Positions 53,860 to 64,000 of a stretch of DNA of 64,000 nt are shown here, piece by piece. The DNA is from Coniochaeta sp. PMI_546. Its lineage: Eukaryota; Ascomycota; Sordariomycetes; Coniochaetales; Coniochaetaceae. The stretch covers positions 2,232,001 through 2,296,000 of the forward strand of contig MU271149.1 of the NCBI GenBank assembly GCA_021432605.1, given 5' to 3'. The notes beneath the pieces were generated by a model that saw only the letters and a program-made list of their open reading frames with translations, was not told the origin of the DNA and made no database searches. Numbering within the stretch: the stretch's first letter is position 1; every line of letters begins with the position of its first letter. A program made the position numbers and the translations under genes.

Positions 53860-55478
53860 CTACTTGTCGTCCGAGGTGACGAGCTCATCAGGCTTCCAGA
53901 GGACATAGCGCCGTTGGGCCTTGGCGGGAAGCCCACGGACAGCACCACCGGCGAATTTTGCGAGAGGTGCATCGGAGTCTCCGTTGTAGTCCACGCCGGG
54001 GATGACAATCTTCGACTGTGCGTAAACTTGGGTCACTGGCTTCTCGCCGCCCCACGCGATGCCACGGACCTCGATGCTTCGCTTGCCGCCGCTGTTGTTT
54101 CTGTTGTTGATCACGACGTAGACGGCGACGATGATGGCGACGATGACAATAATGGCAACTGGGCTTCGAGTTAGCACGGATCCCTGATAGACAGTAAGAA
54201 AGGCAATAGGGGAATAACATACCACAGATGCCCAGGCAGATCCACTTCTTCCGGCGAGCTCCCCTTGCCGACTTGACAGCCCCTCCAAGCTCGACGTTGC
54301 CCTTGTCCAGGTTCTCAACGACCTCCTCGCCCTTCTGCTCGATCTGGACAACCTGCTCCTCCTGCTGCACGACCAAGGTATCCATATCCTGGAACAGCTG
54401 TGCGAGCTCGATCATCTGCTGCTCAATCTTCTGAATAGCAGCATGACGGTCCTGAACGGCGCTGAGGACAGCCCTCGCTTGACCGCGGCGATCGCTCTGC
54501 ATCAAGGCCTGCTGGAAGACCTGGGCGCCCTGAGAGGTATCCTCGACCGCCGCCTGGACCTCCTGCTCGGAGGCGTCCGGCCGCACGATGCGGTACTGGC
54601 GAGCCATCTGATCTTGCGTCTTCTTGCGGAACGCCGACTCAACCTGCTGGTAGTTCTGAATGGCCTGCTTCAGCCGGCGGTCGACGCGGCCGACCTGGGC
54701 CGTGTTCTTCGGTTGCCTGCTCTCCGGGTTGGACTTGACCATGCGCACGCGGTCGGTCAGGGCTCGGTACATGCCCATCGTCTCCGAGGAGAGCGAGTCG
54801 AGCTGCCGTGAGGTCGCCGAGCCAGAAGATGTGTCGGCATCGTTGAGGGAGCGGTCCTGGAGCATCCGGAGCTGGTTTAGGTTGCGCTCGATCTCGTCAA
54901 TGCCCTGGTCGATCTCCCTGCATTCGTTCAGGATCGCGTTCGGGTCGCTCCGGCTGAAGCCGCCGGCATTTTGGGCCAGAGGTGCCATCTCGACGTTGCT
55001 CGCCGCTGTATAGGAAGAATGTCAACAAAGAAGAAACTTGGGGTGTTGGACTTGAAATTGAAACGTGGAAGGGCAGGGCTCTTCTGTCTTGGGTGTCAAA
55101 GACAAGGTACGTCTATAACTCCTGTCCGTTGCATACTGGACGAGGACCTTGACTGTGATTTGATTCTCGGGGGCTGCCCTATTGTTTTGTTTGTGACAAT
55201 GAGAAGGGAAGTGGAGCGGCTTACGTCCATATTCGTCGCGTCCGATGGCAGGCTGGTTATACCTCGACGCTCCTCCGCCCCCTGGACGGGGTCCCTGGCC
55301 GAAAGCGCCTGGTGGTGGAGCTCGAGGGGCAGGAGATTCGTCTCTTTGGTCAAAGGGATTTTGCCTCCCTCCGTATCTGTCCGTTTGAATTCAGGTCAGC
55401 CTTGTCTGCCTTATCGCAGCCTCGTCGATCTCGTGGACGTTGGTCGTCGAGACCAGTACTAACCCGTACTGAGCCATG
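53860..55478 (-). CDS. Plasma-membrane syntaxin (Sso-type t-SNARE) with a long C-terminal tail
   Basis: Drives fusion of secretory vesicles with the plasma membrane. Four exons, 55478-55465 (14 nt), 55376-55225, 55005-54223 and 54158-53860, give 415 residues. A Gly/Pro-rich leader (MAQYGYGGRQNP) is followed by the helical Habc domain, the SNARE helix (IEQQMIELAQLFQDMDTLV, with the zero-layer region around VVQQEEQV), a basic RGARRKKW and a membrane anchor (ICVAIIVIVAIIVAVYVVI). Unusually, about 80 residues follow the anchor, which would lie outside the cytosol, including VYAQSKIVIPGVDY. Most syntaxins end within ten residues of the anchor. A further unseen intron could shorten this tail. Confidence 0.88.
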
Positions 55479-57130
55479 TTGTTAGCGAGACTATCCGGAC
55501 AACAAGAGTGAGAAGCAAATGATAGAAGGAAGGAAAGGAATGCGGAAGGGGCCAGCGGACGGTTACTAGCAGAGACAGTTCTGCATAGCAGTCGAGTGGA
55601 GCCGGAGTTGAAACCCGAGAGGTTGAGGTGATACACTTACGCTCATATTGAAGTAGGCGAGGCGCGAAAGCGCGCGATATGCCGGGCTGGCTGTCGAAGA
55701 AGCTACCTTGGTCCGTCGAGGAGATGCTGTCCTTCCGTAAAGTCCGGCTTCTTATGGTTTGGAACGGAGTTGATGTTCGATGCTGGTTAAGCCCGTGCGG
55801 AGCAGGATGTTGAAGTAGCGAGATGGATGTTGGGTGGTGGTCCGGAATGAAGATGTGAAAGAAGAGAAAGTCGGGTTGGAATGTTTCCGCCAGGTCAGGG
55901 GTGGTCACCTGTATGTACCTTTAGTATTTGTGGCTTGAAGCTGGTCCAGTTCCAGCCTTCCAGGGTCTCTTTTGAATTGCGTTTGTTGTGTGAGGCGCAG
56001 GGCGGGGCTTGATTGGCCAGATTAAAATAACCTTTTTGCGCTTCTCTTTCAAGGCAAACCTGAGTTCCGAAGATGTATATTGTAACGGCCAACTACCAAC
56101 TATTCAATCTGATCTCCCACAAATTTTCAATTGCTCGCTTCAATGTCTTTCAAGTGAATGGCCCAGCGAGAAGATTGACTCTGGGTTTGGGTCTGAGTTC
56201 ACTTGTCTCTGACGACTGGACCGTATCGCTCCAGACTTTCTTTCCGTCCTGCAGGGTTGGCAAGTCAAGTTGGCAAGGGGGAGTGGGGGAGGGTGGTCGT
56301 GGATGTGGGGTAGGTACATGCAGGTAACCTGTCTCCACGGTCTCCTGCGACAGGGAAATGCCAGAAGCGGTGCTCCAAATGAGTTTCAGATGACACGATC
56401 GCCAGGCACGGCTGTTAGACCCGAAGACACTTTCCGATTCTGAGTGAGTCTTGCGACGGGAATACCACAGTAAAACCTCAAGAAAATATCAGAGACTGCA
56501 CGATAGCACGAGAGCAGAAGATGGGTCATGACCATGGCGCCGATAATCATCCTCATCGCCTGCCCACAGCCGTCCGTCCTAGCTCAGCCGCATCCTCTCA
56601 GTCAGCCTCTGGACGCCTGCATAGCGCTATCACCATTACCACAGCAGAATCTAGCTTTATCCGGTAGACGACAAATCACAGGCACTCGCCTTCTTTATCG
56701 CTGCGCATCTTAAAACTCAAAAGGGACCAGTGCCCAGTTTTCTGCGAGCGCTGGACTGATTTCAGCTGAGCCAACTACGAAACTTACTGTGTTCGCTTCT
56801 AGAACGATTTCTTTGACCATAGTCCATGTCAGGAATCCTTCCATCAGCAGTGGCGGGCCCTCAAGCTGACATGATGCGGCCGATGAAGGATGCCATGCAG
56901 TCAAAGCACTTTCATCCTGGTGGTCAAGGCTAGGCAAATGAATTGCTCATGATTCCGAGTGCAGGGCAGGTTCTTTGAAGACCACGTCTACGATTTCTCG
57001 CCTAGTTCGGTATTATCTCCACCATATCTTCCTGTAGAGCTGCGCGCCGTATCTATTACATCGTGCCGCCTCTCTATCTCACCAGATCTTGAATCCTCTA
57101 CAAATCCCACCCATCTAAGACCTCCAATCT
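55479..57130. other. Intergenic: syntaxin leader region and MEMO1 3' flank
   Basis: About 1.65 kb. The part nearest the syntaxin start holds a probable 5'-leader intron (see next entry). A short repeat GTAGGTACATGCAGGTAAC is at about 56310-56328. The remaining small frames have no domains. Confidence 0.4.
55565..55646 (-). promoter_or_regulatory. Possible 5'-leader intron of the syntaxin gene with a splice-made mini-uORF
   Basis: On the minus strand an ATG AGC at 55646-55641 is followed by a strong donor GTAAGT, and a CTAG acceptor lies 75 nt on. Splicing would join ATG AGC to TAA, making a two-codon upstream frame about 90 nt before the syntaxin ATG. This is inference from splice-site sequence only. 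Confidence 0.3.
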
Positions 57131-58213
57131 TCACAAGACAGCGTAAAAGGAAACATAGCTCACGCTGGAACCGTCCGCATCTACTAGATCCGTACTCCGT
57201 GCGTACTGAACCTTCTTGAACTTGCCTTTATCATCCGGCAATCCGCCCTCCTTCCGCAGAGCTTCCAGAGCAGCCATGATAACTCCGATCGGATGGCGTC
57301 CACAGACAGTATTCTTTGTCTCCCTAAGGTTGTCCACAAACTTGTCGTGCACGCCCGTCTCGACGGCCGCTATGGCTAGCCCGTCCAGCTTGTCGATGCT
57401 CTTCGAGATTGGCCCATCAATATCGACCTTGTGGTGGTGGTCTGCGTGGAAGGAAAGCTCCTCTTTTCCTCCGCGGTTGGCGTAGTAGGCGAAATAGTCG
57501 AAGTTGTCTCCCCAATGACAGAAGTCGGACGAGATGATGAATGCGTTCTCTGGGTCCTTCAGGTGGGGCACCAGCACGTCGCCGAACTTCTTCTCTGCCC
57601 TGGCGGTATTGCTCCCGACCAGTATCGGCACGACTGTGGGCCACTTGCTGGGATCGTCCCCGTATGTCTGCTCCAGCCGCTTGACTAGGTAGGGCAGGTG
57701 CATCTCGATCGAGTGCTCGGCAACGTCTTTGCCTCGTGGCTGATCTGAGAATAGGTTTGTCTCTCGTAGTTCGTCGAGTGTTGCTTGGTCAACGGTCAGG
57801 TTGCCGCACGGAGTCTCGAACTCGGCGTATGTAGTCAGAGCACACCCGGAGAGGCCATAAGTGTGTGAAGGTCCCAGAATGAAGACTCGCTTTGCCGTGC
57901 TCAGATCAAAGCACTTGTATGCCCATGCTGCGCAAGGACCTGAGTATCTGTAGCCCGCATGCCTGTTGAATCCCGGTAGTGCCGTTAGCAAGTACTGCGC
58001 CATAGACCCTCCGATTCGAGCGAGAATGGGGGCAGGGAACACTTACGGAGCAATAATGACTCTGGCACCGGGTACGGGAACATCGACGCCGTCAATAGAA
58101 TTGGGAACCTTGTCAAGAAAATCATCGAGCTGTGCTGACAGCCTGTCCGGGTTTCCAACGTACCAGCTTCCAGCGTGGCTTGCTTCCCGGCGGCCTTTGA
58201 GTGGTTTTGCCAT
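57131..58213 (-). CDS. MEMO1-family protein
   Basis: Two exons, 58213-58047 and 57962-57131, give 332 residues. The start reads KGRREASHAGSWYVG, a family hallmark. The conserved His/Cys set of the pocket shared with class III extradiol dioxygenases is present: HAGYRYSGP, LGPSHTYGLSGCA, SSDFCHWGDNFDY and ADHHHKVDIDGP. Human MEMO1 binds metal through two His and a Cys and acts in redox and metal handling; yeast Mho1 affects filamentous growth. The sequence supports membership, not a reaction. The C-terminus YVSFYAVL is complete. Length is near that of fungal relatives. Confidence 0.94.
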
Positions 58214-58919
58214 GACACCTTTTGAGTAGAATGTTCTTGTGCTGAAGCTAAGCTGAGCTTCCTGTCTCGCGTGCAGTACCTGCGTTCAAAGTATAGAGTG
58301 TCAAAGTAGAAGCTATCATGGGCGTTTGTAAGGAAGCAGGAGCAATGACACTACACTTACTGTACTTACATTGAGCTTCAACCCCACCCTGCCCCGCAGC
58401 ACCTCCATCACGGATCCCAGCTTCAAGTTAGGTGTCTGGGGATGGTGGGGTATCGAAGCCAAGAGATGAGCAAAGCTGCACGAAGAGTCTGTCGTCGAAC
58501 TGACCGTGTTATCGACATTGTTCTTCAATGACTGTTTGCAGGTATTTTATGTCTTAACAGCTAATCCGGAAGGTATAATCACATGTGCATCCTGTTAACA
58601 ACCATGGCAGATCCTGATCTTCCTCCATAAACGCCAGACACCAGCCGCCAGAACTCCCCGCCGAAATGCACAAAAAGGACGGCTGTTAAACGAATCAATG
58701 GGTCTCCAAACGCCGCCCTAGCACCGACATCGCCACATGCGAACGGGCCGTAGTGATGTTGACCATCCTGAAACGCTGCAAGGCAACAATACAATCCAAC
58801 AGTGCCGGCAGATGACTATACTTCGTCCAAAGTCAGAGATCATCACTCTCGGCGCCAGACGCTAGCCACTTCGTGACACGCTTGGGCCTCTAGCAAGTAA
58901 TGATCCCTCGCTCTCGACC
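58214..58919. other. Intergenic region
   Basis: About 700 bp upstream of MEMO1 and downstream of the next minus-strand gene. Short frames only; no repeat or RNA gene recognised. Confidence 0.4.
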
Positions 58920-59640
58920 TCAGCGAATATCCCGCCCTGCGCATACAAGGCATCGTGGCTCCGTACCCATGTTACTGACTGAACAGCTCCCGCACACCAC
59001 CTTTGCACAGACGACACATTGGGATGCACCAGTAGCAACATCCATATCTCCATCCATGTCCATCATTGTATCGTCTCCAGTGGTCGGTAACCTCGTTCCG
59101 CAGTCTTCACAGCTTCTGTGGCAGTTCGCAAGAGCGAGCGCAGCCTTTTCGATCGGCGGGGGCAGCATGTTAGGAACGCTTGCGGGCGTTGGGATGTTCC
59201 AGAAGGCGTGAAGAGATCTTTGCCCCGGAGATCTCAGAGATACAAATGGCGGTTGTGATGCCGTCTGTTGTGGTATTTGCTCGTGGTGCAGAGGTTGGTC
59301 GTGGTGGTGCTGCTGTGCCGAGTACAGCATCTTCAACGTGTTCTCTAGAGGTATAATAAGCGACTGCATACCGACGCAAAGAAACTGGGAAGGGGCACCA
59401 CCAGCACATGGGTAACTTACGATGAATCTCTTCCTCCGGTAGCCTGTTATCGCGGAAGCGCTTCAGCGTGCGGCTGGGGAGGTGGGATGCCGTCACTCCG
59501 TAACGAATAGGGCTGTTCATACCAGCATCCATACCGCCGAAGTTGAAGTTGCTGCTGCCTGGTCTTGGAGGAGACGAGAAGGTTGATCCGCTCGAGACGG
59601 AAAACTCTGACTCGGAGCGCTTTCGCTTGAGCATGCCCAT
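58920..59640 (-). CDS. Cysteine-rich, probably zinc-binding fungal protein
   Basis: Two exons, 59640-59421 and 59344-58920, give 214 residues. The N-terminus is basic and Ser-rich with a likely nuclear signal (LKRKRSE) and a conserved-looking SRTLKRFRDNRLPEEEIH. Splicing joins IH to QNTLKMLYSAQQHHH. The C-terminal third has eight or nine Cys in pairs: CHRSCEDCGTRL, then CVVCAKVVCGSC and CLVCAGR, which could hold two zinc ions. A Met/Asp-rich linker (TMMDMDGDMD) lies between the Cys groups. The mix of nuclear signal and zinc motifs suggests a nuclear role, but no characterised family is recognised. Confidence 0.78.
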
Positions 59641-60162
59641 CCTGATGATTCCCGGATTGCAAGGTTAAGGTAAGATCAGGTAACGTTGAGGTCTTGACCG
59701 GCGATCTGATGACAATCAGGGGTTGACGAGAACAGTGGCGATGCAGAGGTCAAGTGAGTTTCTTCTCGACTTTATGACAAGGCGTTCAATTGGCGGGTTC
59801 GATGATTGCAAGAAGTGTGTTAGATTGAGTATTATCAATGGCTGGTGAAGTTGAGGAAATGCGACGCGACACGCCTGCGTCATGACGCGAAGAACCCGTA
59901 ATGGCGCTAGAGGCTAAAGTGGCTTCTGCGCGTTCGTGATTGACCCACAGCGGACCGCTTGCAAGGTCAAGCTTCCATAGAATCTAAACTGCCCTGGTTC
60001 GTCTGTATCCACCCTCGATTTGTACAGGGTGAAGCTTCAGTTGAACAATATCATCTCCCAAATCACTACGATCAAGAACTCGGCTTGCCACTTTGACAAC
60101 GGAGGGCCTATCTTACACACTTTAATAGAGATCGCTCGCAACACGCTCTGGAAGCTTGGCGA
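59641..60162. other. Intergenic region
   Basis: About 520 bp, with one small GGTTAAGGTAAGATCAGGTAA repeat near 59663 of the dispersed family, close to the start of the Cys-rich gene. No gene. Confidence 0.4.
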
Positions 60163-61355
60163 TCACACCATCCTGATTATCAGCTTCCCAACTGCTCCCT
60201 TCATTGCTTCGATCTTCGCACATTCTCGTCTGACACCCTCCAGGTCGCTGAGGGTGACGACGGTCATGACAGCCTTCAGCTTTCCACTGGCAATGATCTC
60301 TCCGGCCGCTTCCATGTCTTCTCGCACCCCGGGATTGCCGGATACGAACTCCTGCTTGATATTTGTCCCCCACAACTTCCACTTGTAATAAAGCTGGGCG
60401 AGGTCACAACTCCAAGCCAGCCAGAAGGGCAGAGTGTCCCCGAAAACTGACCTTAGCACCTCTGACTTCGGTACCGCTCCGGCGATGGCTATCACCACAC
60501 CCGTCTTTGGATTGAGCAGTGGATACAGGGAGTTGAGATTCCACATCGTGTTGTATATGAAGTCAACCTTGCCACGGCCGGCTTCCTTGATGACATCCTG
60601 GGTCTTGTAATCGACGACCTGGTCGACGATGCCCGGCAGCAACTTCTCTACCAGTGGCACCTTTGGTGTTGACACAGTCGAGATGACTTTGCCGGCGCCG
60701 TAGACCTTCTTCAGCATTTGGAGGGCGACGAAGCCGGTCGAACCTAGTGCTGCAGGGACGAACACCGTCTTTCCTTCGAGTTTGTCGCCTCCGATGCCGG
60801 GCATGAGACTTAGTCCAAGCCTGATGCCCTGGTAAGCGGTCATGGTAGAGGCCAGCAGCGAGACTGCCTCATCAAACGACAGATGCGACGGTTTGCGCAG
60901 CAAGTAACTCTCCTTCGTAACGACGTACTCGGAACAGTACCCAACTATCTTCCATGGAATGATCGGATGTGCCACGTGCATGCCGTACACCTCGTCCCCT
61001 GGTCGCAAGTCCTTGACTCCGCTGCCAACGGCTACCACCGCGCCACCGCCCTGTACACCGAGCTTGACCGGCAACCTGTGTAATGCGAAGTCAGTGCACC
61101 GCTTCAGTACTGGGACCGAAGACTCTACGGAACCGCAGGAAGCAGGTCCTCCACTTACGATGGCTTGGCAAGAAAGTTTGTCGTCCCTTTGGCCATCATT
61201 GTGTCGCCTGTCTGGATCGACGACACATACACCTTGACCAGGACTTCATCGGGCTGCTGGATTTCGGGAACCGGTAATTCTATCACCTCGTATTCATCCG
61301 GCTTACACCACTTCGTGGCTACGAGGGAGCGCATGGTATGCGGAAGGGACGCCAT
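60163..61355 (-). CDS. Zinc-type MDR oxidoreductase (quinone oxidoreductase-like)
   Basis: Two exons, 61355-61159 and 61075-60163, give 369 residues. The GroES-like N-terminal fold is seen in EVLVKVYVSSIQTGD, GVQGGGAVVAVGSGV and LRPGDEVYG. The Rossmann part has VFVPAALGSTGFVALQM, the nucleotide-binding loop being AALGSTG. The catalytic-zinc Cys and His are not at their usual places (SSIQTGD replaces the Cys-containing loop), so it is probably a zinc-free reductase using NADPH. A hydrophobic/aromatic stretch FWLAWSCDLAQLYYKWKLW near residue 280 is unlike most family members and may touch membranes. Substrate unknown. Confidence 0.87.
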
Positions 61356-62405
61356 ATTCGCGAGGATATGTCAATCGAGGACAGATGGATTTTACGGAGA
61401 GTAGCTCTCTCACATGCCCAGTCTGGGAATCCAGGAATCTTATACGCAAACAAGAACGGGGAATGGTAGGTCTTCGGCCTGCTCGGGTGATTCGGAGGCA
61501 CCACCGAGAACTTGGCGCCGAGACCACCGGGATCCACCGAATGTCCGCCGAATGGCACCACCGAAACCCTTCAATAAGCCGGACTAGCTGCCGGTTGTAC
61601 AGACCACAAAATAAACGAATTACGTGCGTTGCGCCTTGTGGGAGGATCGAGACATCGCGTAGTAGTTACAGTACCGGGCTGTGATTGAGACTGGGTAGGC
61701 ATCAAAACCTCGTCCCAATCAAGATATGATTTGATAGTCAAGTTCGAACACATGCTCTGGGTACATTCCTACATACCACCTACAGCTTTTATAGACACTA
61801 ACAGGCACCGAAGTATTCGCCATCAGGCCATAACTAAATTGAGAATGGTTCGTGGCTCGGGTAGAGCGTCGTTACTACTTTTTCGTTCCTTCGCAACATG
61901 CTGGAACCAGTCGACTTCGTTGCTCTATCATCATCTCTCGGCTTGGTCTCTCGCATTTGCAAGTCCCATTTACGCGTGACGGGTACCCGAACGCGATATA
62001 CTGTCTCTAGGTTGTCTCATCAGAGCAACTTCCCGGTTTGTCGCGCCTGACACTGCAAAAGAGAAGCAGTCAATCATCCCAGAGAGCTGAAGCAACTTCT
62101 GGCTGGTGGCACAGCCGGGAGCGGCATTCATCTACATATCTCGCGACCATAAACACTGCTTAACAAGCGGGTCTGAATAGCTCCCGCAGCCGAAGTACAC
62201 AAGACAGAGCAAAAGTCTGCGAAGGAGGTGAAGCAAGCAATAAGCTATGTGAGTACCGAGCAGGGAGACGAATCATCGTAGAACTTTGGTACGCCATGGC
62301 ATCACTGGACAAAGCGTCGAACCGGATGTATGGATTCCCGCCAGTGAATCCGAGTACAAGTTGACACTTGGTTCAACCACGAACTCAGGAGGCATTTCTC
62401 GTAGC
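61356..62405. other. Intergenic region between divergent genes
   Basis: About 1 kb between the MDR gene start and the TATA element of the protease gene. A plus-strand frame of 99 codons at 61385 has no domain. Nothing else recognised. Confidence 0.4.
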
Positions 62406-62413
62406 TATATAAA
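62406..62413 (+). promoter_or_regulatory. TATA box of the NMA111-like gene
   Basis: TATATAAA about 140 bp upstream of the ATG at 62552; sequence and spacing are typical. Confidence 0.5.
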
Positions 62414-62551
62414 GGCCGCTGTACGCTTCAATGCTAGCACCTATCTCTTCTGCATACATCTACACCACACGGTATCTTGTTCTAACCTGCAGCAGCTGGT
62501 CCTTCTCCCGTCTGAGTCCAAATCACCATAATCGTACTTCAGCATCCAGCC

Positions 62552-64000
62552 ATGCCGAAGCACAAGAGAACTAGGGCTTCAAAGTCCACGGATGTGGATA
62601 TGTCTCGTAGCGAGACTGACGCAGATCACTCCGGGCCTTCAGGGCTCCATACTTCCGATATGCCGCCGTTGTTGAAAGATGAACTCGCCAGTATTCATCA
62701 TCGTCTGGCAAACCTTGAGCAAATCTGCGGCAGCAAAGACGAGGATAAGTGGCAGGCCGCTACAGACGCGGCCATCCAAGCTGTAGTGACAGTCGTGGGG
62801 ATGTGGCCGGTGCCTTTCGACCTGGATCCACCGCGTACCATTTCGGCGACCGGATTTGTTGTTCATGTCGGCCCCGAGATTGGGTGAGCATATATCGAAG
62901 CATTCAGGAGACATGCTGCATCAGCTGACCGTCCTCCTCTACTTAGTATCATCGCGACCCCCCGACACGTCGTCGGCGCGGGTCCTTTCGAGGGGTTCTG
63001 CCGTTTCGCCAACAACGAGGAGGTCAATGTCTCTGTTCCCTGGAGAGATCCCATCCACGATTGCGCCTTGCTAGTCTTCCAGGTCAAGGATATCAAGGCC
63101 GCAAAACCTGTCCCCTTGCGTCTCAGACCCGACCTTGCCAAAGTCGGCATGGATATCAGAATCGTGGGCAACGACGAGGGCGAGGAGCTCGCCGTACTTC
63201 CAGGTGTCCTCAGCAGGATTGATGCCAATGTTCCTAATTATGGTCGTAACATTTACAACGACTTCAATACCAATTACCTCCAGGGAAGCAATGACGCCAG
63301 CGGTGGTAGTTCTGGCAGTCCAGTCATCGACATAGACGGTTTTGCCATCGCCATGATAGTTGGGGGAAGCGATAAGGGCGCCACCAATATGTTCCTGCCC
63401 CTTGATAAGTTGCAGCGCGCCTTAGAGTGTTTGATCGAGGGGAAGCCTATCACTCGAGGTGACATCGGTTGCCAGTTCTGGATAGAGTCTCTCACGAAGT
63501 GCGAAAAGCTTGGCCTTAGCGACCAGTGGAAGGAGACAGTCCAAGACGCTTGCCCATGGACGAACAACATGCTGGTGGCCAAGCAAGTTCTTCCTGGAGG
63601 GCAGTCCGATGGAAGCATAATGGAGGGCGATATTCTCGTCAAGATTGACGACGAATTCACTGTCGACTTCATCAGACTCGACGATGTCTTGGATTCGAAC
63701 GTCGGCAGCACCATCACGCTCCTGTTGCTTAGGAATGGTAACGAAGTCGAGGTTGAGGTCGAGGTTGGCGACCTATACAAGAACACTCCCGATCGCTATG
63801 TCCTATACGCAGGAAGTGTCTTTCAGAATTGTTCATATCAACACGCCCGTCACCATCACATGCCGTGCAAAGGTGTAGTAGTTTGTGGTGACGGGAGCGG
63901 TTCTGGAATCTGGGACCGATGCAAGTGGCTGATCCAGAAAGTCAACAACAAGCCGGTCCCCGACCTCGACACATTTGTCGACATAGTTACAAACATCCCG
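62552..64000 (+). CDS. NMA111/HtrA-type tandem serine protease, 5' part
   Basis: Exons 62552-62883 and 62947 onward, open in frame to the window edge; 462 residues are visible of a family that is normally near 1000. The protease domain has a complete triad: His 118 (TPRHVVGAGPF), Asp 149 (RDPIHDCALLVF) and Ser 233 (SGGSSGSPV). A PDZ domain follows (GSIMEGDILVKIDDE), then a second PDZ-like part (LIQKVNNKPVPDLD). The N-terminus has nuclear-type basic residues (KHKRTRASK). Yeast Nma111 is a nuclear protease linked to apoptosis-like death and lipid balance. The stretch before the His (VVGMWPVPFDLDPP) differs from the usual family sequence, so this may be a diverged paralogue. Confidence 0.88.

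Noticed and set aside
1-64000. Transposons, virus-derived elements or CRISPR-like arrays
   Set aside because: No transposase, reverse transcriptase, integrase or capsid-like frame, no long terminal repeats and no regularly spaced repeats were seen.

Overview
The window is nuclear DNA of a filamentous ascomycete, probably a Sordariomycete. Genes carry short GT-AG introns (about 45-110 nt), coding sequence is GC-rich at third positions, and two proteins have fungal Zn2Cys6 DNA-binding clusters. The products are eukaryotic and mostly fungal: RTC5, APC11, an Sso-type syntaxin, COX10, RCF1, an MpaB-like oxygenase and a 2EXR protein. I see no transposon, viral element, rRNA or tRNA gene. The species cannot be named from the sequence alone. 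Exon-intron models below are by eye; each was kept only where splice sites, frame and protein family agree.

Layout: 0-4.4 kb holds the 3' end of a Gly/Ser/His-rich protein, COX10 (heme O synthase) and an ankyrin-repeat protein. 5.4-17 kb is a looser, accessory-looking stretch: a Zn2Cys6 regulator, an atypical short-chain dehydrogenase, a secreted copper amine oxidase, a small Cys-rich protein and an MpaB-like ER oxygenase. 17.9-23 kb has a 2EXR-domain gene and a 999-codon fungal gene split by one in-frame TAG. 25.8-31.6 kb is a complete three-gene biotin cluster: biotin synthase, KAPA synthase with a C-terminal peroxisomal AKL signal, and a fused dethiobiotin synthetase/DAPA aminotransferase. 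31.7-42.5 kb holds a secreted M24 peptidase, a four-cysteine secreted protein, an NmrA-like reductase, an AYR1-like SDR, a 2-oxoglutarate/Fe(II) oxygenase and a second Zn2Cys6 regulator; the last four could form a small inducible cluster. 42.8-64 kb is mainly housekeeping: ILV1 threonine deaminase, RCF1, RTC5, mercaptopyruvate sulfurtransferase, APC11, two conserved unknowns, syntaxin, MEMO1, an MDR oxidoreductase and, at the right edge, a partial NMA111-type tandem serine protease.

How the genes fit together: the biotin trio performs the last four steps of biotin synthesis (pimeloyl precursor to KAPA, DAPA, dethiobiotin, biotin), shared between peroxisome and mitochondrion. COX10 and RCF1 both serve cytochrome c oxidase. 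The NmrA/AYR1-like pair is divergent with a TATA box on each side, and the oxygenase/regulator pair is also divergent, as in many inducible fungal gene groups.

Beyond genes, the intergenic DNA carries a dispersed family of short AGGTA/TACCT repeats, at two places next to tight GATAAG arrays. Other points worth a second look are a GC-AG intron inside the zinc cluster of the second regulator, a 60-bp degenerate coding repeat, an exitron-like segment in the biotin fusion gene, and an unusually long tail after the syntaxin membrane anchor.
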